Positions 1-12,956 of a stretch of 64,000 nucleotides of DNA are shown here, piece after piece (the first letter of the stretch is position 1; each line of letters opens with the position of its first letter). The stretch lies in NCBI GenBank assembly GCA_029851415.1, contig CM056741.1:174451021-174515020 (forward strand), in the 5' to 3' direction. The stretch comes from Eretmocerus hayati. Lineage: Eukaryota; Arthropoda; Insecta; Hymenoptera; Aphelinidae. A program made the position numbers and the translations under genes. Below the pieces are notes generated by a model. The model was given only the letters and a program-made list of their open reading frames with translations. It was not told the origin of the DNA and made no database searches.

Positions 1-479
1 ACCAGACGGATTTCGTCTAGTTCTGCTTTGGATCAGCCGTTAGCGGAGCAAATTCCGAACCGATTCAAATCTGTAATTCTCTGACGTGAGCTCTTCAATT
101 GTTGCTCAACTTTGATGAGCTCCACATGTGCACGTGTGTAGTACATAAGCGCAGTGTGCACTGCATATGCATGCATATGCATAAATTGTGGACGCACCCT
201 TACAAATATCTCCGTAACACCCCTTCATTGATCGTCTACGCGCTCAAATTCATCATAACGATTATTTACGATGGTTCCATCGTTTGATTTGAATTTTTGG
301 ATCAACTCGTGAAAATATGGAAATCAACAAAACAAAAACGGGTATTAACAGAAAACAAAAATTGATTCTAGTAGTATTCCAGACATTTCATCGCCAGACA
401 ACACGACGGTGACATGAAAAACTCAGTTCTCGATGATTGACAAGATTAGAACAATACTCAACCATTTTTACTCACAAAA

Positions 480-1150
480 TCAATATTTTCTGGATACCAG
501 CACACTCAGGTATAGACGGTAACGAGATCGCCAATCAGCTAATCAAAGATGTATCGATTATTTCGAGCTGATCAGTCTTAGGTATTTCTTCCACTGATCT
601 TTAAAAAAGTTTTGTAAATAAGCCCTTACAAGATACTTACTCTCTTAACCTTTCCGAGTGAACCCCCCCCCCCTCCTTTGTGGCAACTCCAAAAAGAGTG
701 AATTTCACTCTTTTGGAGTGAGAATTCCACTCGGGCCCGAGTAACTCTCACTCTTTCCGAGTTGCCAAAAACAGTAGTTCATTTTGAGAAGTACTTTGAT
801 ACCAAGAAATATACTTGGTATAAGAATCTGAAACTTTTCCGAGAAATCGTAACTACAACCAATAAGTGTCTGTCGGATCATTACAGCTTGAATGCCTCGC
901 TATCTAAAGTTAACATAATTTTCAATAGGAAAAGCAAAATGTGAATGTAGTGCAGATTTGCAAGACCGAGACTATATTTTGTGACAGTGCCCGTTGTACA
1001 AAAAGCAAAGAGTGAATTTTCGAAAAAATATCTTACAGGATAGCATGCAATTTTCTATGATTTCCAGCATTCTGCTTCCAAATCCTTGCTCGAAACGATG
1101 TAAAGAATTCTTCGACTTAAGTGAATGTAACTTGAGGATTTAGTATGAGT
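480..1150 (+). pseudogene. Decayed I-type non-LTR retrotransposon fragment (RNase H end and C-terminus)
   Basis: Three reading-frame pieces on the plus strand resemble the 3' end of an I-clade LINE ORF2. At 488-555 the translation reads FWIPAHSGIDGNEIANQL, the classic end of the LINE RNase H domain (WxPAHxGIxGNExAD). From about 775 to 930 comes the usual downstream segment with a xRxDHYSLNxSL-like stretch. Around 940-1010 there is a Cys-rich remnant (CSADLQDRDYILWQCPLY) like the CCHC-like end of these proteins. The frame changes between the pieces and stops occur, so the copy is dead. Bases 640-768 between the pieces look inserted (C-run and GAGTGAA/TTCACTC palindromes). Weak coding similarity continues upstream to about 420. 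The family match is from motif recognition, not a database search. Confidence 0.65.
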
Positions 1151-4100
1151 TCATTTGATAAATTGCATGACTCAACCAGGCACACAATTCGATTTCGAAC
1201 GCTATCCAAAACTTTGTAACACCATCGTGAATAGGCCCAAAATATGAGATACGTCATTGTATAATAAAGAAAAAAGCAAAAAAAAGTAAGTATACGTAAG
1301 TAACAGGAACTCTAAAAACAAAACCAGGTCACACAACGACAGAGTATTGTTTTACCTGCATCCAGGACAAATAAGCCTCTTTTTCCAATCACGTATATGT
1401 GACCAATCGATTGCACAGCAATCCCTAAAGACAATCGGGAAATGAAAAATCATCCCTTAGCAAAGTACAGCCACCCGCATCTCAGGTCGGCGCACATATA
1501 TCTTCATCCCACTACTCATCTAAATACATACATATATACACTGATAAACACGTGACAGTGTTCTATGTGATGCCACTCCAGGGAAAGAGCAGCGATCGAT
1601 GCCACCGGAGTCTGCACACGTGCGTGACGCTACTCTCGACTTTTATCACTCTACACTTACTATACGCTCTATAGTCAAAATTTCCACCCCCTCAGCTATG
1701 AGCTGGTACAACCAACTGTACAACAGTCAATTTTGACTGAAATTAACAATTTTTAGTAACGGTCTACATTGCTGGGCGCAGCATCGTGTTCTACCAGTAA
1801 TTACAGCCCGGAAAAAACGAGCTATTGCAAGGAATTTTAAATTTCCGGGGGATGAAATTGTACGGAAAAGAGGAGGTGAAACGAAGCCCGCGACCTTGAA
1901 CCAGAATTGAGCTGAGCCTGACCCGTTTATATTCACGGCCAAAATCAGTAGTATACACCGCTGCTTTATACATATAATACACCACCCGCTCGCCCGGTTC
2001 GAGAGTACCCACCCAAATATATATCGAGGATTTCCCGATTTCGTTGGAGTGTTGGGGGGGGGGGGGGGGAGAGTGGCAAGGAGAATTGAGATAATTGGTC
2101 ATGATTTATCGGGCGAGCCAATGATTGCAGCATTCTGGTAATACGGTAAGCCGACGGACGGGGGTATGCATGCATATTGGGTATCGAATAATTCACTGCA
2201 AATAGATGTGTTTATATATATGTATGTGCTTGAAGCTCGCAGTGAGTACGAGACGGTTATTGATTTGCGATATTGGAAATTTTGGGCACGTTTCGATGTT
2301 TATGAAAGGAATGCTGAGATTGAGTGATGAGGAGGAAGGATGGTGGAAATTGTTGGGGAAGATTAGTATGATTTGGAATTGCAAATACTGCTGGAATGAG
2401 GATGATTAGCGAGAAAATTGACGGAATTCAACTTTAGAATGCATTTTAGTGAAAACTCAAGCACCTTGGAATTTTTAGAGTGAGATCAACTTTTACGGAC
2501 TCTTTGGAATGATAATATTCAACCCCTTCATTTCTATCGTCCTGTACATGAGGACACCCCCAACCTTCGAATAAATGTTGATAAAGATCTAAAAAATTCA
2601 AATCAAATTCTGACGATTTTGAAAACATATGATTGTAAGTAACACATTTCTACATCATGCCTCTGTTCGAAAAAGAATATTGAAAGGAAACAAAATGTTT
2701 CCTCGTTAACCTCACAATTCACCATTTTCGGTCATTCTGCAACTACTTGTTGATTTTTATCGCTTCACAAACTTTTCAAAGCCGGGAAGTAAGGTACACA
2801 GTGAGATTCATACAAAGGAACATGGGACACGCGCACCAAATTTGAGATAGAAATGAATCAAGTTTAAGGCACTCTGAAAAGTGTAAAATATAAATACTGG
2901 CAAATTTGATGCGTTTCAAGGTCAAAAAATAGAACTCAATTGATGGAACCGATGGAACAAATAACAACAGGTCCAACAAAAAGAAACGGAATAATCTAAC
3001 AAACTCGCGATAGGCATCAAGTATCCCAACCAATTTTGATTGGCGAGGACAACCAATCTTTTCTTCTGAAAGGACGAAAAAATATTTCTTTGCATCTTCT
3101 TTGCTATTAATGGCAAAGAAGATGCTGCTTGTGCTAATAGAACAAATTTCAATAATGAGTCAAGCAAAAGAGAGTTAATAATTCAAATTGAATTCTTGTT
3201 CGAATTTCAAGAGATGAATTTCGCATGCGATAACTGAAATATATTGTGCCAAGTGGGCGATGCCATTAGTAACCCAGTCTCCAAACGCGAAAGTTCAAGT
3301 TTGACGTCAGAGTCCCATCCCGCGAACGGCGAATTCGATAAATCCGTTACCATCATTCAAAATTACGCAACCCTATCTGATCTCACTTTTGACTTCATCT
3401 CTCACGCTGAAAGGCACTTGCAGTAAATCAGACGCTCTCCACTTACCGAAGATCAACCGATAAATCAAACCATAACGAACACGCAATCTGAACAGAAATC
3501 TCAATTCTCAATTGGCAAAACGATTCAAATTTGTATTGCATCTGCTGCACAAAAAAAAATGACCATAACTCTCAATTTTATTTCCCAACAAAGTGACCGA
3601 ATTTCATCATCACCTGTGGCACCTCAGAGTACTTGAACTCGTCGTCGCTGCTGTCATTTTTAGATTCCCGGCGCATGAGTTACTCGCTAAGATTTTGAAT
3701 AGAAAACCACCTTTCTTACGACTTTACGAACTAACTATGTTACAATTGTAAAAGCGTGTTACAAGACGCGCAAGAAGTGCATAACTGACCCGGCCTTTCA
3801 TTGATATCACGTTTGGCGTCTGGTTGCAAAGAGCATATGTGTATATAAAATACGAATTGACACGGGTCTTGTAATCGAATTTGCGGGACGGATTCCGCGA
3901 CCCCCTGTTACGCAATCAGGTACCGAGCAATAGACAGTTTGACGGTCACTGAAAATCGTTACGATTTTTGTTTGACGGCTCTGATGTGGTTAGGATTATC
4001 GCGTCGACGATGAGACTTCTTAGGCTTAATTGTATAATCTATAATCAACTGCCGGACATCGACTCGACTATTCTATTATTGTAGGTTTAGGTGCGAATAT

Positions 4101-4462
4101 CGATTGTCTAGACATGTATTTGAGACCGGGCGACGGTGTACTGTTTGAAACAGACATATTCTCAGGATGGGGATAATAACATCAAGATATGAATATTTTT
4201 AGCCAAATAGACCTCACGTAAAGTTCAGATGGCTAATAAAAAATATATTTATGAAACTTTGGGAACTATCTTGTTCTGGTGAGAAATTAAGATGTCTTGA
4301 AGGGTTTGATCTAACGGATTTTCCATTTCGAGACACCAGCCTCTGAGGTCAGCAATTCCCAAATACACCCATCGAGATACATTCATTCCTCACCAAAACA
4401 AATTTTTATTCAAATCCGTGTGTTGCAGATCTATTATAGTGCTCTCCTTGCTTAACTCGTTG
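1151..4462. other. Gene-free AT-rich stretch
   Basis: No reading frame here has a recognisable domain, codon bias or splice context. Visible structure is limited to a 16-base G run at 2054-2069 and a short hairpin near 3091-3127 (GCATCTTCTTTGC paired with GGCAAAGAAGATGC). Short open frames in the segment look random. Confidence 0.5.
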
Positions 4463-4973
4463 ATTTTAGAACTGACTTCCGGCACTCGGAATCACTTTTT
4501 GATGGTCAAAACATCAAATGCCAGTGTCAAAACAATGAAAAATGGCAAAATTGAAAAGTCGACAATTTTTCGATTTTGATTTTTTTTCAAGGATGGAAGG
4601 TTGTACAGACTTAATTTTTGTGCCAATATGTATGTATCAGTAATGTCCACAAAATTTCCTGATTCCTGTCAGATTCTTCCAATGCTCCTGTCAAGCGTTA
4701 TCGCCGAAATATCGAAAATACGCGAAAACTGATATTTGTGATAATTTTTGAATGACGCACGGCGAAAATCTGAAAAATCTCTGGCAACCCTGGAGACAGA
4801 TTCCCTTGACAACAAAGGTTTCTACATGCTTTCTGTTCTGTAAAAAGTGGAAAAAACGAAAAAATTTCAATTTTGTGATTTTGACGTCTTTTTGGCTTTT
4901 TTCGACTAGTTATTGATATCATTTGTGTTGTCAGAAAATCTTACCGAGACCGGAAAGTGAGGTCTAAGGTGAG
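4463..4973. mobile_element. Old degenerate fold-back element
   Basis: The two ends are imperfect inverted copies. The left end (TTTTAGAACTGACTTCCGGC) matches the reverse complement of the right end (CCTTAGACCTCACTTTCCGG), and the similarity continues inward through A/T-rich arms of about 150 bases that both contain GGCAAAA/GAAAAGTCGAC-type segments. There is no coding capacity. Divergence is high, so the boundaries and the transposon nature are only probable. Confidence 0.4.
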
Positions 4974-7900
4974 CGAGCTAATGATGATGAAATGTCCCAA
5001 TGCTTGCTAGCACATAACTTGCAGAGTCAAACCGACAATTGAAAAATATTCCGAAATTGATAAATATTTCTAGGTTGATCGAATATTGTATAATACTCTT
5101 GGACACTAGGACGCCTGTGCAGTAAAAAAGTTGACCACATTTTCAATCAGATGATTCAATTGAATAATACTTGAATTTGGCTCGATTTAGAGTTAAAAAA
5201 TATTAAAGATGACTGATTTAATGTTGGAGGATTGAAAACCTGATCAGTCAAATTTTCCACCAGAATATTCCAACCCTTCGCTCATCATCTCTGAATCGCC
5301 GATGATTCGTTATGGATAATTTAGACGAATTAAAATGTGATGAGAAAATTATAATGAAACACTCACCGATGGTACCCTTTGCCCAAAACTGAGGAAAGAT
5401 AGCTTCCGCTTACTCGCGGGAGTGGACCGCGACTCGGCTTTGCCAGACATCGTTGTTTTCTTCATTGATTATCAAGTCTCAGGGACTGATGAGGGACTTT
5501 TTCCTTGGTGCCCGTCCGATTCTCAATTCGGACGGAGATGTCCACATGTGGAGAAGTCGCTCCAATAACAGCTCCGTTGTCCTATTGATTGCTGCAACAT
5601 GAAAAAATTCACATTCTTCATAAATCACAAAATCATGTTTCAACGCTTATTTCGAAGAATATTTGGATACAGATATGATATTGCACTAAAATCGTTTTCC
5701 TTTCATATCCAGTCCAACAGAAAGAGGTAGAAGATCGATGCAAAACGAATGAACGTTTCTCGAAGACTGCGAAGAATTTTCACACAAGTGGTGTTATTCT
5801 TGTGGCCTCTTACGTTCTGGAGATGCAATAATAGTTAAACTGCTGACAACAACTTTGCAGCAAGTGTTTGAGTTAGCAGTAGACGGAAGTCGATTTTGAA
5901 CGAACATTATTGTGTTAGTCGCAGTATTGATGCATATATTTGAGTTGTCCGAAGTCAGAGTCGACCAAGTCATATTTTGAATGAAAGGGGTCTTACACTT
6001 TCAGTTTCGGAGATACGTCACAAAAAGTTCCCAAAAATTTTTCGCCTTATGAAAACATAATGAAGATGCAAAAAAATTTTTAGAAGGTCCTCGCCCAGAA
6101 AAAATGTAGGGCTAAATCTGAACGCAGAAAAACTAGTTTTCAAAAGTATAGTCTCACTGATCCACTGATTTATCGTTCAGTACCTTGCTAAAATCCAGTG
6201 CGTGATTCGTTTTCTATCAATTATACTTACATACATGGAATTGTGTATGTCTAAACAGTTCATCAAGATCATCAAGTCAGATCAGTTTGAATAGCAAATA
6301 TGGAACCTAGAATCAAGGAATGTGGTGATGAAAAAATTAATCTAAATTTCTCAAACACTTTCGTAGCGTGTATTTGCTGTAAGAGTAAAATAAAAATCGT
6401 TTGCAGTGAAAGGATGATTACAATATCAGAATATGAGAGGAACGTCATTTTCAAAGCCCGTTGAGTTCATGGTATTGGAGATTCGGAATGAATCGACTAT
6501 GTTGAGTACGTATGAGCCTGCTGAGATGATAAGTAATATAAAATCGTGAAGAAGGGGATAAAAAGTCATTGTCCGGCCGATGGAGTTGACTAGACTGTTG
6601 TACCTCCATAGAAAATGAAATCAGACTTACAATATTCAAAACACCAGCAATGAATGTAGAAGATGGAAGAAAATATGCGAGACACGGTAAAAAACTATTT
6701 CTTTCTGGAGACACAAGACCGTATGTCATTTTCTGTGGTTCAGATTATGAAGAGAAGTAGTAGACTTGATATAAAACAGAAAATGCCACAAAGAACAATG
6801 AATGAGGTGGCCAGTCGGTTTCTGCATAGTAGGTTGGGAATAGAAATAGACATAGTAGACGACCCATAGTTAAAAAATTGGAGTGTGGTGATTGTAAAAT
6901 TCGGTCTTTCTTTAAATTCTCTGGTCTCGCAAAAATAGCCACACAATTTTGAGGGATCTTTTATTTATTATCAAGATGAATCCTATCATATTTGCTTTCA
7001 AAATGTATGAAGGACCAGGTTGCGAGGATGTAATCATGTCTTTTTTTCAATATTACTATAAATTGTTCTTCCCCGAATTCATATAACTATTCAGCTAAAG
7101 AAAATTAGCTTGTTTCAGAACCCTGAAATTTTGCTTCTGGGCACAAGTGCGCTCAGAAGCGCCATTGGAAAGTGGAATGAAATTTCGAAAAGAACATTGT
7201 TCATCTGATCATTGTCATAGGCCACAGTGTTGCAAATTATATGATTCTAAGAGTGCACAAAGTCAGCACTAACGGCACACAACGACAATTTTATGAACCT
7301 TGCATCACTCCGTTGGCGGAAAGGTAGTTTCCAGCGTTGCCTTTGCTTAAATCGATACGAATACCTCCAAAGGAGCTTGAAAGAGGAAATGCCCAAACTT
7401 TTCATGAAATATTTCTATTTCATGGGAATATGTAGACTGTATGAAAAATCATCAAAATGATAATCAATGTCCTTCTAAAGCGTGAAGAATGACGATTTAG
7501 ACGAAGCAATAGATTTTGGTGGTAATGATTTTCATTTGAAATCTATTTGTGTTACATTTGCAGAATCTTTCACGGAATAAATGTCTAGTACAGCAATGTT
7601 TTCCAATGTCCTAATCGAGACTCAATTAACCAAACAAGTAGGACAAAATGAAATGGTCCATATTGCCTATTACGGGTTGGCCAACTACAGATTCAAAATA
7701 ATAACTCTTAACTCATCAAAAATGTATCTATTCTTCATAGAGAGTTGTAACGATGAATGATGATAAGGTCTATTCCATGACTTTTAAGCCGGAATGACGT
7801 CAACTTTTTTATTCGCTCGAAGAAGCCGCATGTTGAGACCTTAAGGATTTTTAGGTTATCATGTCTATAATATGAGATTTGCATTACATTGTGAGAACTA

Positions 7901-8757
7901 CTCTTACAGATCAATAGTATGCCAGTGGGCGTTATGATGATTCCATGGCAAATCGTAAGGAACATTTTACGAAGATGATCTTTAAGCTGTCATACAGAAT
8001 GAAAAATCCTCGGAAAATTCCTAACGACTTCAAATTGAAGGTTAAAGGTAACTGGAATTTTGATACTTTGGTTGGAACCGATAGCATGAACGGAATGTTG
8101 GTACCTGGTAAAATCAAGTGGTATACATACTTTTTTTTACATCGTATGCAATATTTTTCGAAAAATGTTTTCACGAAAAAGTAAATGAAAGGAGTATTGG
8201 CCGAGACGTCACTAGGTTGAGATTCCGTGGACAGACCGTTTGCAAGACTAATTCAGAGCAAAATGGGATTTTAACTTCGTTGCAAGGATTACTGTGGAGA
8301 TGGTGTAATTCAGTCGGATTAAGCTCTCGAATTGAAAGAGGCAAAAAGAGGAAATTGAATAGAACTCATCAACTGCCGGAGATCAACTAAGACTGGAAGG
8401 ACTTTAACAAACATTAAGAGTCACACGAGGAGTCACAGGTAGTCAAGAAAAATCTTAGTTCATCAAGGATGGATCCTCTTCCATCCACAAAACTTTCCAG
8501 AATGACGCAAAGAATATTCATCTATGCTACTGTGTGATCTTCGGAATGAATTCAGGTCATCTTTGATGTGCTGATTTGTTATCTGAATTTTATTCTGAAC
8601 TGTCAAACCCATAAGAAACGAAAATACTTTGTCTGCAACATAGAAATTCAAAAATGCAAAGACAGAAGAGTCCCAAATACAATGTGGAGAAGAAAGAATT
8701 ACCGCACCCATACATTAAACATATTTTTTATCATGACAACTCATTTTTGCATTCCTA
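4974..8757. other. Gene-free stretch
   Basis: No gene was recognised. A 79-codon frame at 7945-8184 ends near a possible donor site, but its composition is not convincing and no family is recognised. A small hairpin lies at 7131-7158 (GCTTCTG paired with CAGAAGC). The rest reads as diverged intergenic DNA. Confidence 0.45.
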
Positions 8758-8968
8758 CACTGTAAAAAGTATCTGATGTTCAATCACAAAACACCAAAGT
8801 AGAATCACCACATTCATTGTGGGTTTCGAATTGTTACAACAACAAATGCTGCGATTTTAGCCGACCAAAAGTGTAACTTTACATCCCGGTCGTGTAATAC
8901 ACTACATTCATCATCAATGTGATGATTATACTTTGGCGTTGTGATTCTACACCAGATATTCTACAGTG
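8758..8968. mobile_element. Palindromic MITE with TA target duplication
   Basis: The element starts CACTGTA and ends with its inverse CAGTG, flanked on both sides by TA (8756-8757 and 8969-8970). Inner arm segments are also inverted copies: ATCACAAAACACCAAAGTAG on the left against the CTTTGGCGTTGTGAT region on the right, and CACATTCATTG against CAATGTGATGAT. It is 211 bp with no coding capacity. TA flanks suggest mobilisation by a Tc1/mariner-type transposase; that is inference. Confidence 0.7.
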
Positions 8969-8971
8969 TAC

Positions 8972-9031
8972 ACGATACGGTCGTAGTCCAACTAGCAGAA
9001 TATTCTGCCACTTGGAGTACGACCGTATCGT
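8972..9031. repeat. 60-bp near-perfect palindrome
   Basis: Left arm ACGATACGGTCGTAGTCCAA (8972-8991) and right arm TTGGAGTACGACCGTATCGT (9012-9031) match at 19 of 20 positions when one is reverse complemented. The centre GCAGAATATTCTGC (8995-9008) is itself a perfect palindrome. It starts three bases after the MITE that ends at 8968, so it may belong to a larger composite insertion. Confidence 0.75.
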
Positions 9032-11753
9032 TCACTTTTCCTATTATCACATTATACTGACTCTTCACTCTTTGGAATGATATAAAATTTTAAAACTGTG
9101 GAGGTTGCTCCTAGATTCCAAGAACAATCAGCGATTCACTTACACATCTAAGATCCATTTTCACTCTCTTAGTATTCTTTAGGTGCCCACATAGCGCACA
9201 CCATGCTCAATTACAAAGAAAAATGTATCAATTTCATTTTGTTTACTAAAACACAACACTGCATTTTCTTTTTGACTATACAATGGGGCATCGTCTGGCC
9301 TCAGACATAGATTTCCCCGGCAAGATGTACCGGGGAATCGCTTGACTAATCCCTTTAGTCTCCCTGATCAAGATCTGCCCCATAAATTCTATCAAAATCT
9401 CCCAATGATAGCAACCTTGCATTGAAGATACTTTAGAGGTACTTAGACATAGTTCGTATCGGACTATGTCAATTTTAAGTCCTATTTGATTCAAATAATT
9501 CACCCATGAGGGTCCCTCCTATAAGAAGTAGTATCATCACAGACACCTCAACTATCGAGTGTACTGATGTAACAAAAGGTCGGTAACACTGCAACCGGGA
9601 GATTTATGAGATTTCAGCTCTTGAAACATGCTGAACTTTTTACACAGATGGTTTCCACTCTCTATCAGTCAAATGGGTCCCAAAACTTCTTCCTCTGAGT
9701 TCCGCGACTGCATACTCTTATGGAAAGTTGACACAACTAACAATATCACAACCTTCCTATATGGTGCGTTTATCTTTTGGCATTGTACCCTCTTACTTCT
9801 AGCGGCAGTTTCAATTAATTCAGAATCAATGACTGTACGCAAGGTTATCCTGCATACGTGGAAAGTTCTAAGAGCTCTAATTGGAATTTTTAGGAATTTT
9901 GCTAGTGACATTTCGGACCAGTTGGACACGTTTTTGAAGAACCTTTAAGGTGAAGACAAAATTGTTACCCAACACAATTTTACGAATTCGATCAATACAG
10001 TCTGTTTCATCTCTTAAAATACTTGTATGCACATGACACTCACTATTTTTAGAGCAGGGCCTTCAAAAAACCATAAAAAGACCATTGCAATCAACAACCT
10101 GTCAGAGCCTCACCTCTTTCCTCCAAAAAAACACTGAAAATGGGAATTCCGACAAAATGTGATATCGCGAAGCATGCAGCACGTTTGGGTTTCTCCTCTC
10201 GACTATCTGATGAATTCCCCGCAAAACTCAACGAGCACGTGCAAGAAGAATGACGAAGAATGCCTGGGGGGGCATGTGTGCAAATTTACTCTGAAGAAGG
10301 ACTGAAGGAAAGAAAGGAAAAGAAGAGATGACGAGAACGCGTGGCAAAAATCCATTGCCCTGATGGCTGCAAAACGAGAGAGTTTGACTCGTTATGTATT
10401 CGGAATACGGAGCACACGTGCGCCAAATCCGGTTTTACCTGAGATGCCTCCTCTCCCTTATATACTTATAATTCTCTGTTTCGCACTCACGAATCTCTTT
10501 CTTGAGCATAACCAGAAGCTGGTTTTACTGATGGATACCTGGTTTTTTTAGCAAGGTCTAAAGTTGATGCCTAACAACACAGAACATCTACAGATGCTGC
10601 CGCTGATGCTCCTATTGCACTGTATGATTGCGTCAGGATTTTCAAGTCTTGAGCGTTGCGAATTGAAAACGCGCAGAAGCAACAAGGATCTGTCATGTAT
10701 ACCGGCCACTGTTACAGCGTTTGCGTTTTCTTCGGTCCTGATAAGCGAGTGTTATCTTGTCAGTGTTCAAAATTTGAATAGAGGGAGAAGGCATCGGGTT
10801 GAATAAATCACACCCAAAATTTTTATTTGTACAGTAAATAAGAACAAGTTCCGAGTGATATCAAGAGTGATTTTCAGTCTCATCTACTCAATACATTGTT
10901 ATTTACAAGGATTCCATTGTCGACTGGGTCGAAGAGTCAAACAGAATTTCGTGATGATCCATAAATCGTATATGAGAAAATTACTGGATGAGAATAAGGG
11001 AACTAATTTTCTAATTCAAGGAATCAAATTTAAACATGCTGACTTTGCAGAAAAAATTCTATCTGGGCCTCATAAACTGGAGCCATAACTCAATCATTGT
11101 CATTTCCAAAATTAATCACGCGCAAGTCTAGGGTAAAAATTAAAAATCCATAGTTTTTCGGTGATTTTTCAAATGTCTTCTACTGCACAAACTTCATCCC
11201 AGATGATATAAGACATCCGTCTTGGAGCAATACAAAGATGTACCTGTATTATTACGGACCATCAAAACCGAGTTCATTGCATTGTATGCAAAGTAATTTG
11301 CTATACAATCAAACATGCGTGCAAATAACAACAGAGGACGATGAAAAAGCGTCGTTTACATTGGAGGAATTTTTAAGACACTGATCGTGCAAGCTGTCGA
11401 CAGAAAACCTACATACGATAGCGTTTTTCACGCGACAATTGGCAACGGTAATTTGTTTTTACATTCCAAGCCGACAAGCTGTGAACTTGCGAGAGATAAA
11501 ACTCATGGCTATACTAGAGGATTAGAAACTGTCAAACGAAATTGATTTGTCGGCACTTCTCAAACGATATTGGAGCGATGAGACTGTTACGAGAAGCTTG
11601 GATAGATCGTTGAGTCATTTGTGAACAATGACATCAGAGATTCTTGAGGGAATAAAAAAAGGTCACCCAATCGTATGCTCTATCCAGATCAATTTTTAAC
11701 AAATGACTAGTTTGCTTTTTTTGGTCCACGAGTATTCTTGTCAAATGATCATA
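9032..11753. other. No confirmed gene; one open frame noted
   Basis: A 106-codon plus-strand frame (9628-9948) has two hydrophobic stretches and a basic, helix-like end, discussed as a finding. No start context, partner exons or family match could be established. At 10597-10640 a short hydrophobic stretch looks like a signal peptide in an 80-codon frame, but nothing supports it as a gene. A TTCCCCGG/CCGGGGAA hairpin lies near 9311-9337. Confidence 0.4.
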
Positions 11754-12490
11754 ACTCACGGTGGGTCTGAAAGGTGGGAAAGTTGAAGGTTCAGGAATGA
11801 AAATTCTCTGTGGGTTGTGATTCTATGTACGCACAGGATTATTTTTCAAATAGAACAGGTGGATTTTAAAATTAAGTCATCCTTGCGCGGTTCTCATTAT
11901 AAATGATAGGTAAATAATTGCCTCCATCGCGATTTTTCGTCTCTATCGTGGTTTCTCCATAATAAGTCGGAAGGGATCACTTTTATCGAAAGATGTGTGA
12001 AGAAGTTTTTTTATAGATCTTTCAAAAATCTACAGGATCATGTATTTACATTTATCTAGAAATGAGGAACAGATGCTTAGAGAATCTCAGATAAAATAAA
12101 AATGTCGCTGAAGCTTCGTAAATCTTTGCACTTTTCCTAAAGTTTTTCCAATTACTCAAAGTGGATTCGATTCTTTCATATATGTGAGGACACCATTTTG
12201 AATTTTTTAAAAAGTCTACAAAAAACGTGTCCGCCCATTTTTTGATAGCACTCGTCCCTCCCGACTTATCATGGAAAAGTAACAAAAAAACGAAACATCG
12301 CGAAACTGACCATTTTTTACCTATATCATCCATAAAGGAAAAATCGAAAAAAATGACTTCATTTCAAAACCCACAAAAAAGGATTTTGATTCCTCTTGGA
12401 AAATGATCTTGGCTGTACCTAGAATCATACCCCTGGAATTTTCTTTTTCCTGAACCTCCAACTTTTCCACCTTTTAAACCCACCGTGAAC
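11754..12490. mobile_element. 737-bp fold-back element with TA flanks
   Basis: The outer ends carry TCACGGTGGGT on the left and ACCCACCGTGA on the right, flanked by TA (11752-11753 and 12491-12492). The arms stay recognisably complementary almost to the centre: GGTTCAGGA near 11795 against TCCTGAACC near 12450, GTGGGTTGTGATTCTA against TAGAATCATACCCC, and CCATAATAAGTCGGAAGGGA near 11960 against TCCCTCCCGACTTATCATGG near 12260. The whole element is therefore one large hairpin. There is no transposase frame; the 93-codon minus-strand frame inside it lies in one arm and is not a gene. Confidence 0.75.
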
Positions 12491-12718
12491 TACCGGAATT
12501 AAATAATCGAGACGAGATTGATAAATCCTGGGGTGCCAGAATCAAGGAAATACTGATGTCCAGGTTGAAGTATGATACCAATTTTCCTTAGAAGCATTTA
12601 TTTAGGGCCTCGACAGAAAGTGCACATTTGCTCCTTTTGCTCCTTTGCGCGATTTCTTCTCTCGTGCATAGGCGCCGAATTTTCATTGCGCGCTATATAC
12701 GGACGGACAATGGTGCTA

Positions 12719-12896
12719 CAGTGAAACCTGTGAGATTGGCCACCTCTTTACATTGGGCTGATAGCGTACATTGGCCATGCTCTTGAGCACCAAATAGGTA
12801 CATTACATATATTTTCCCGTCTATACTTTGGCCACCTGTTCACTTTGGACACTTTTTCTTTGCACCGGAGGTGTCCAATGTATACAGGTTTCACTG
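12719..12896. mobile_element. pogo/Tigger-like MITE
   Basis: The ends are CAGTGAAACCTGTGAGATTG and the inverse CAGGTTTCACTG, with TA on each side (12717-12718 and 12897-12898). CAGTRRAACCT ends with TA duplications are typical of pogo-group Tc1/mariner elements. The inside (178 bp) holds several degenerate TTGGCCAC / TTTGGACAC repeats and no coding sequence. A longer relative with CAGTAGAACCTG ends lies at 31929-32796. Confidence 0.75.
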
Positions 12897-12956
12897 TAGT
12901 CGGTTGTATACATTTTTTCTCAAGATGGAACCATCGGAAATCTTTATGCCATTATT

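Noticed and set aside
7945..8184. 79-codon frame near a possible donor site
   Set aside because: No family, no partner exon and low-complexity end; not enough to call a gene.
10564..10806. 80-codon frame with a signal-peptide-like hydrophobic stretch
   Set aside because: The hydrophobic run is short, the start context is poor and nothing around it supports a secreted-protein gene.
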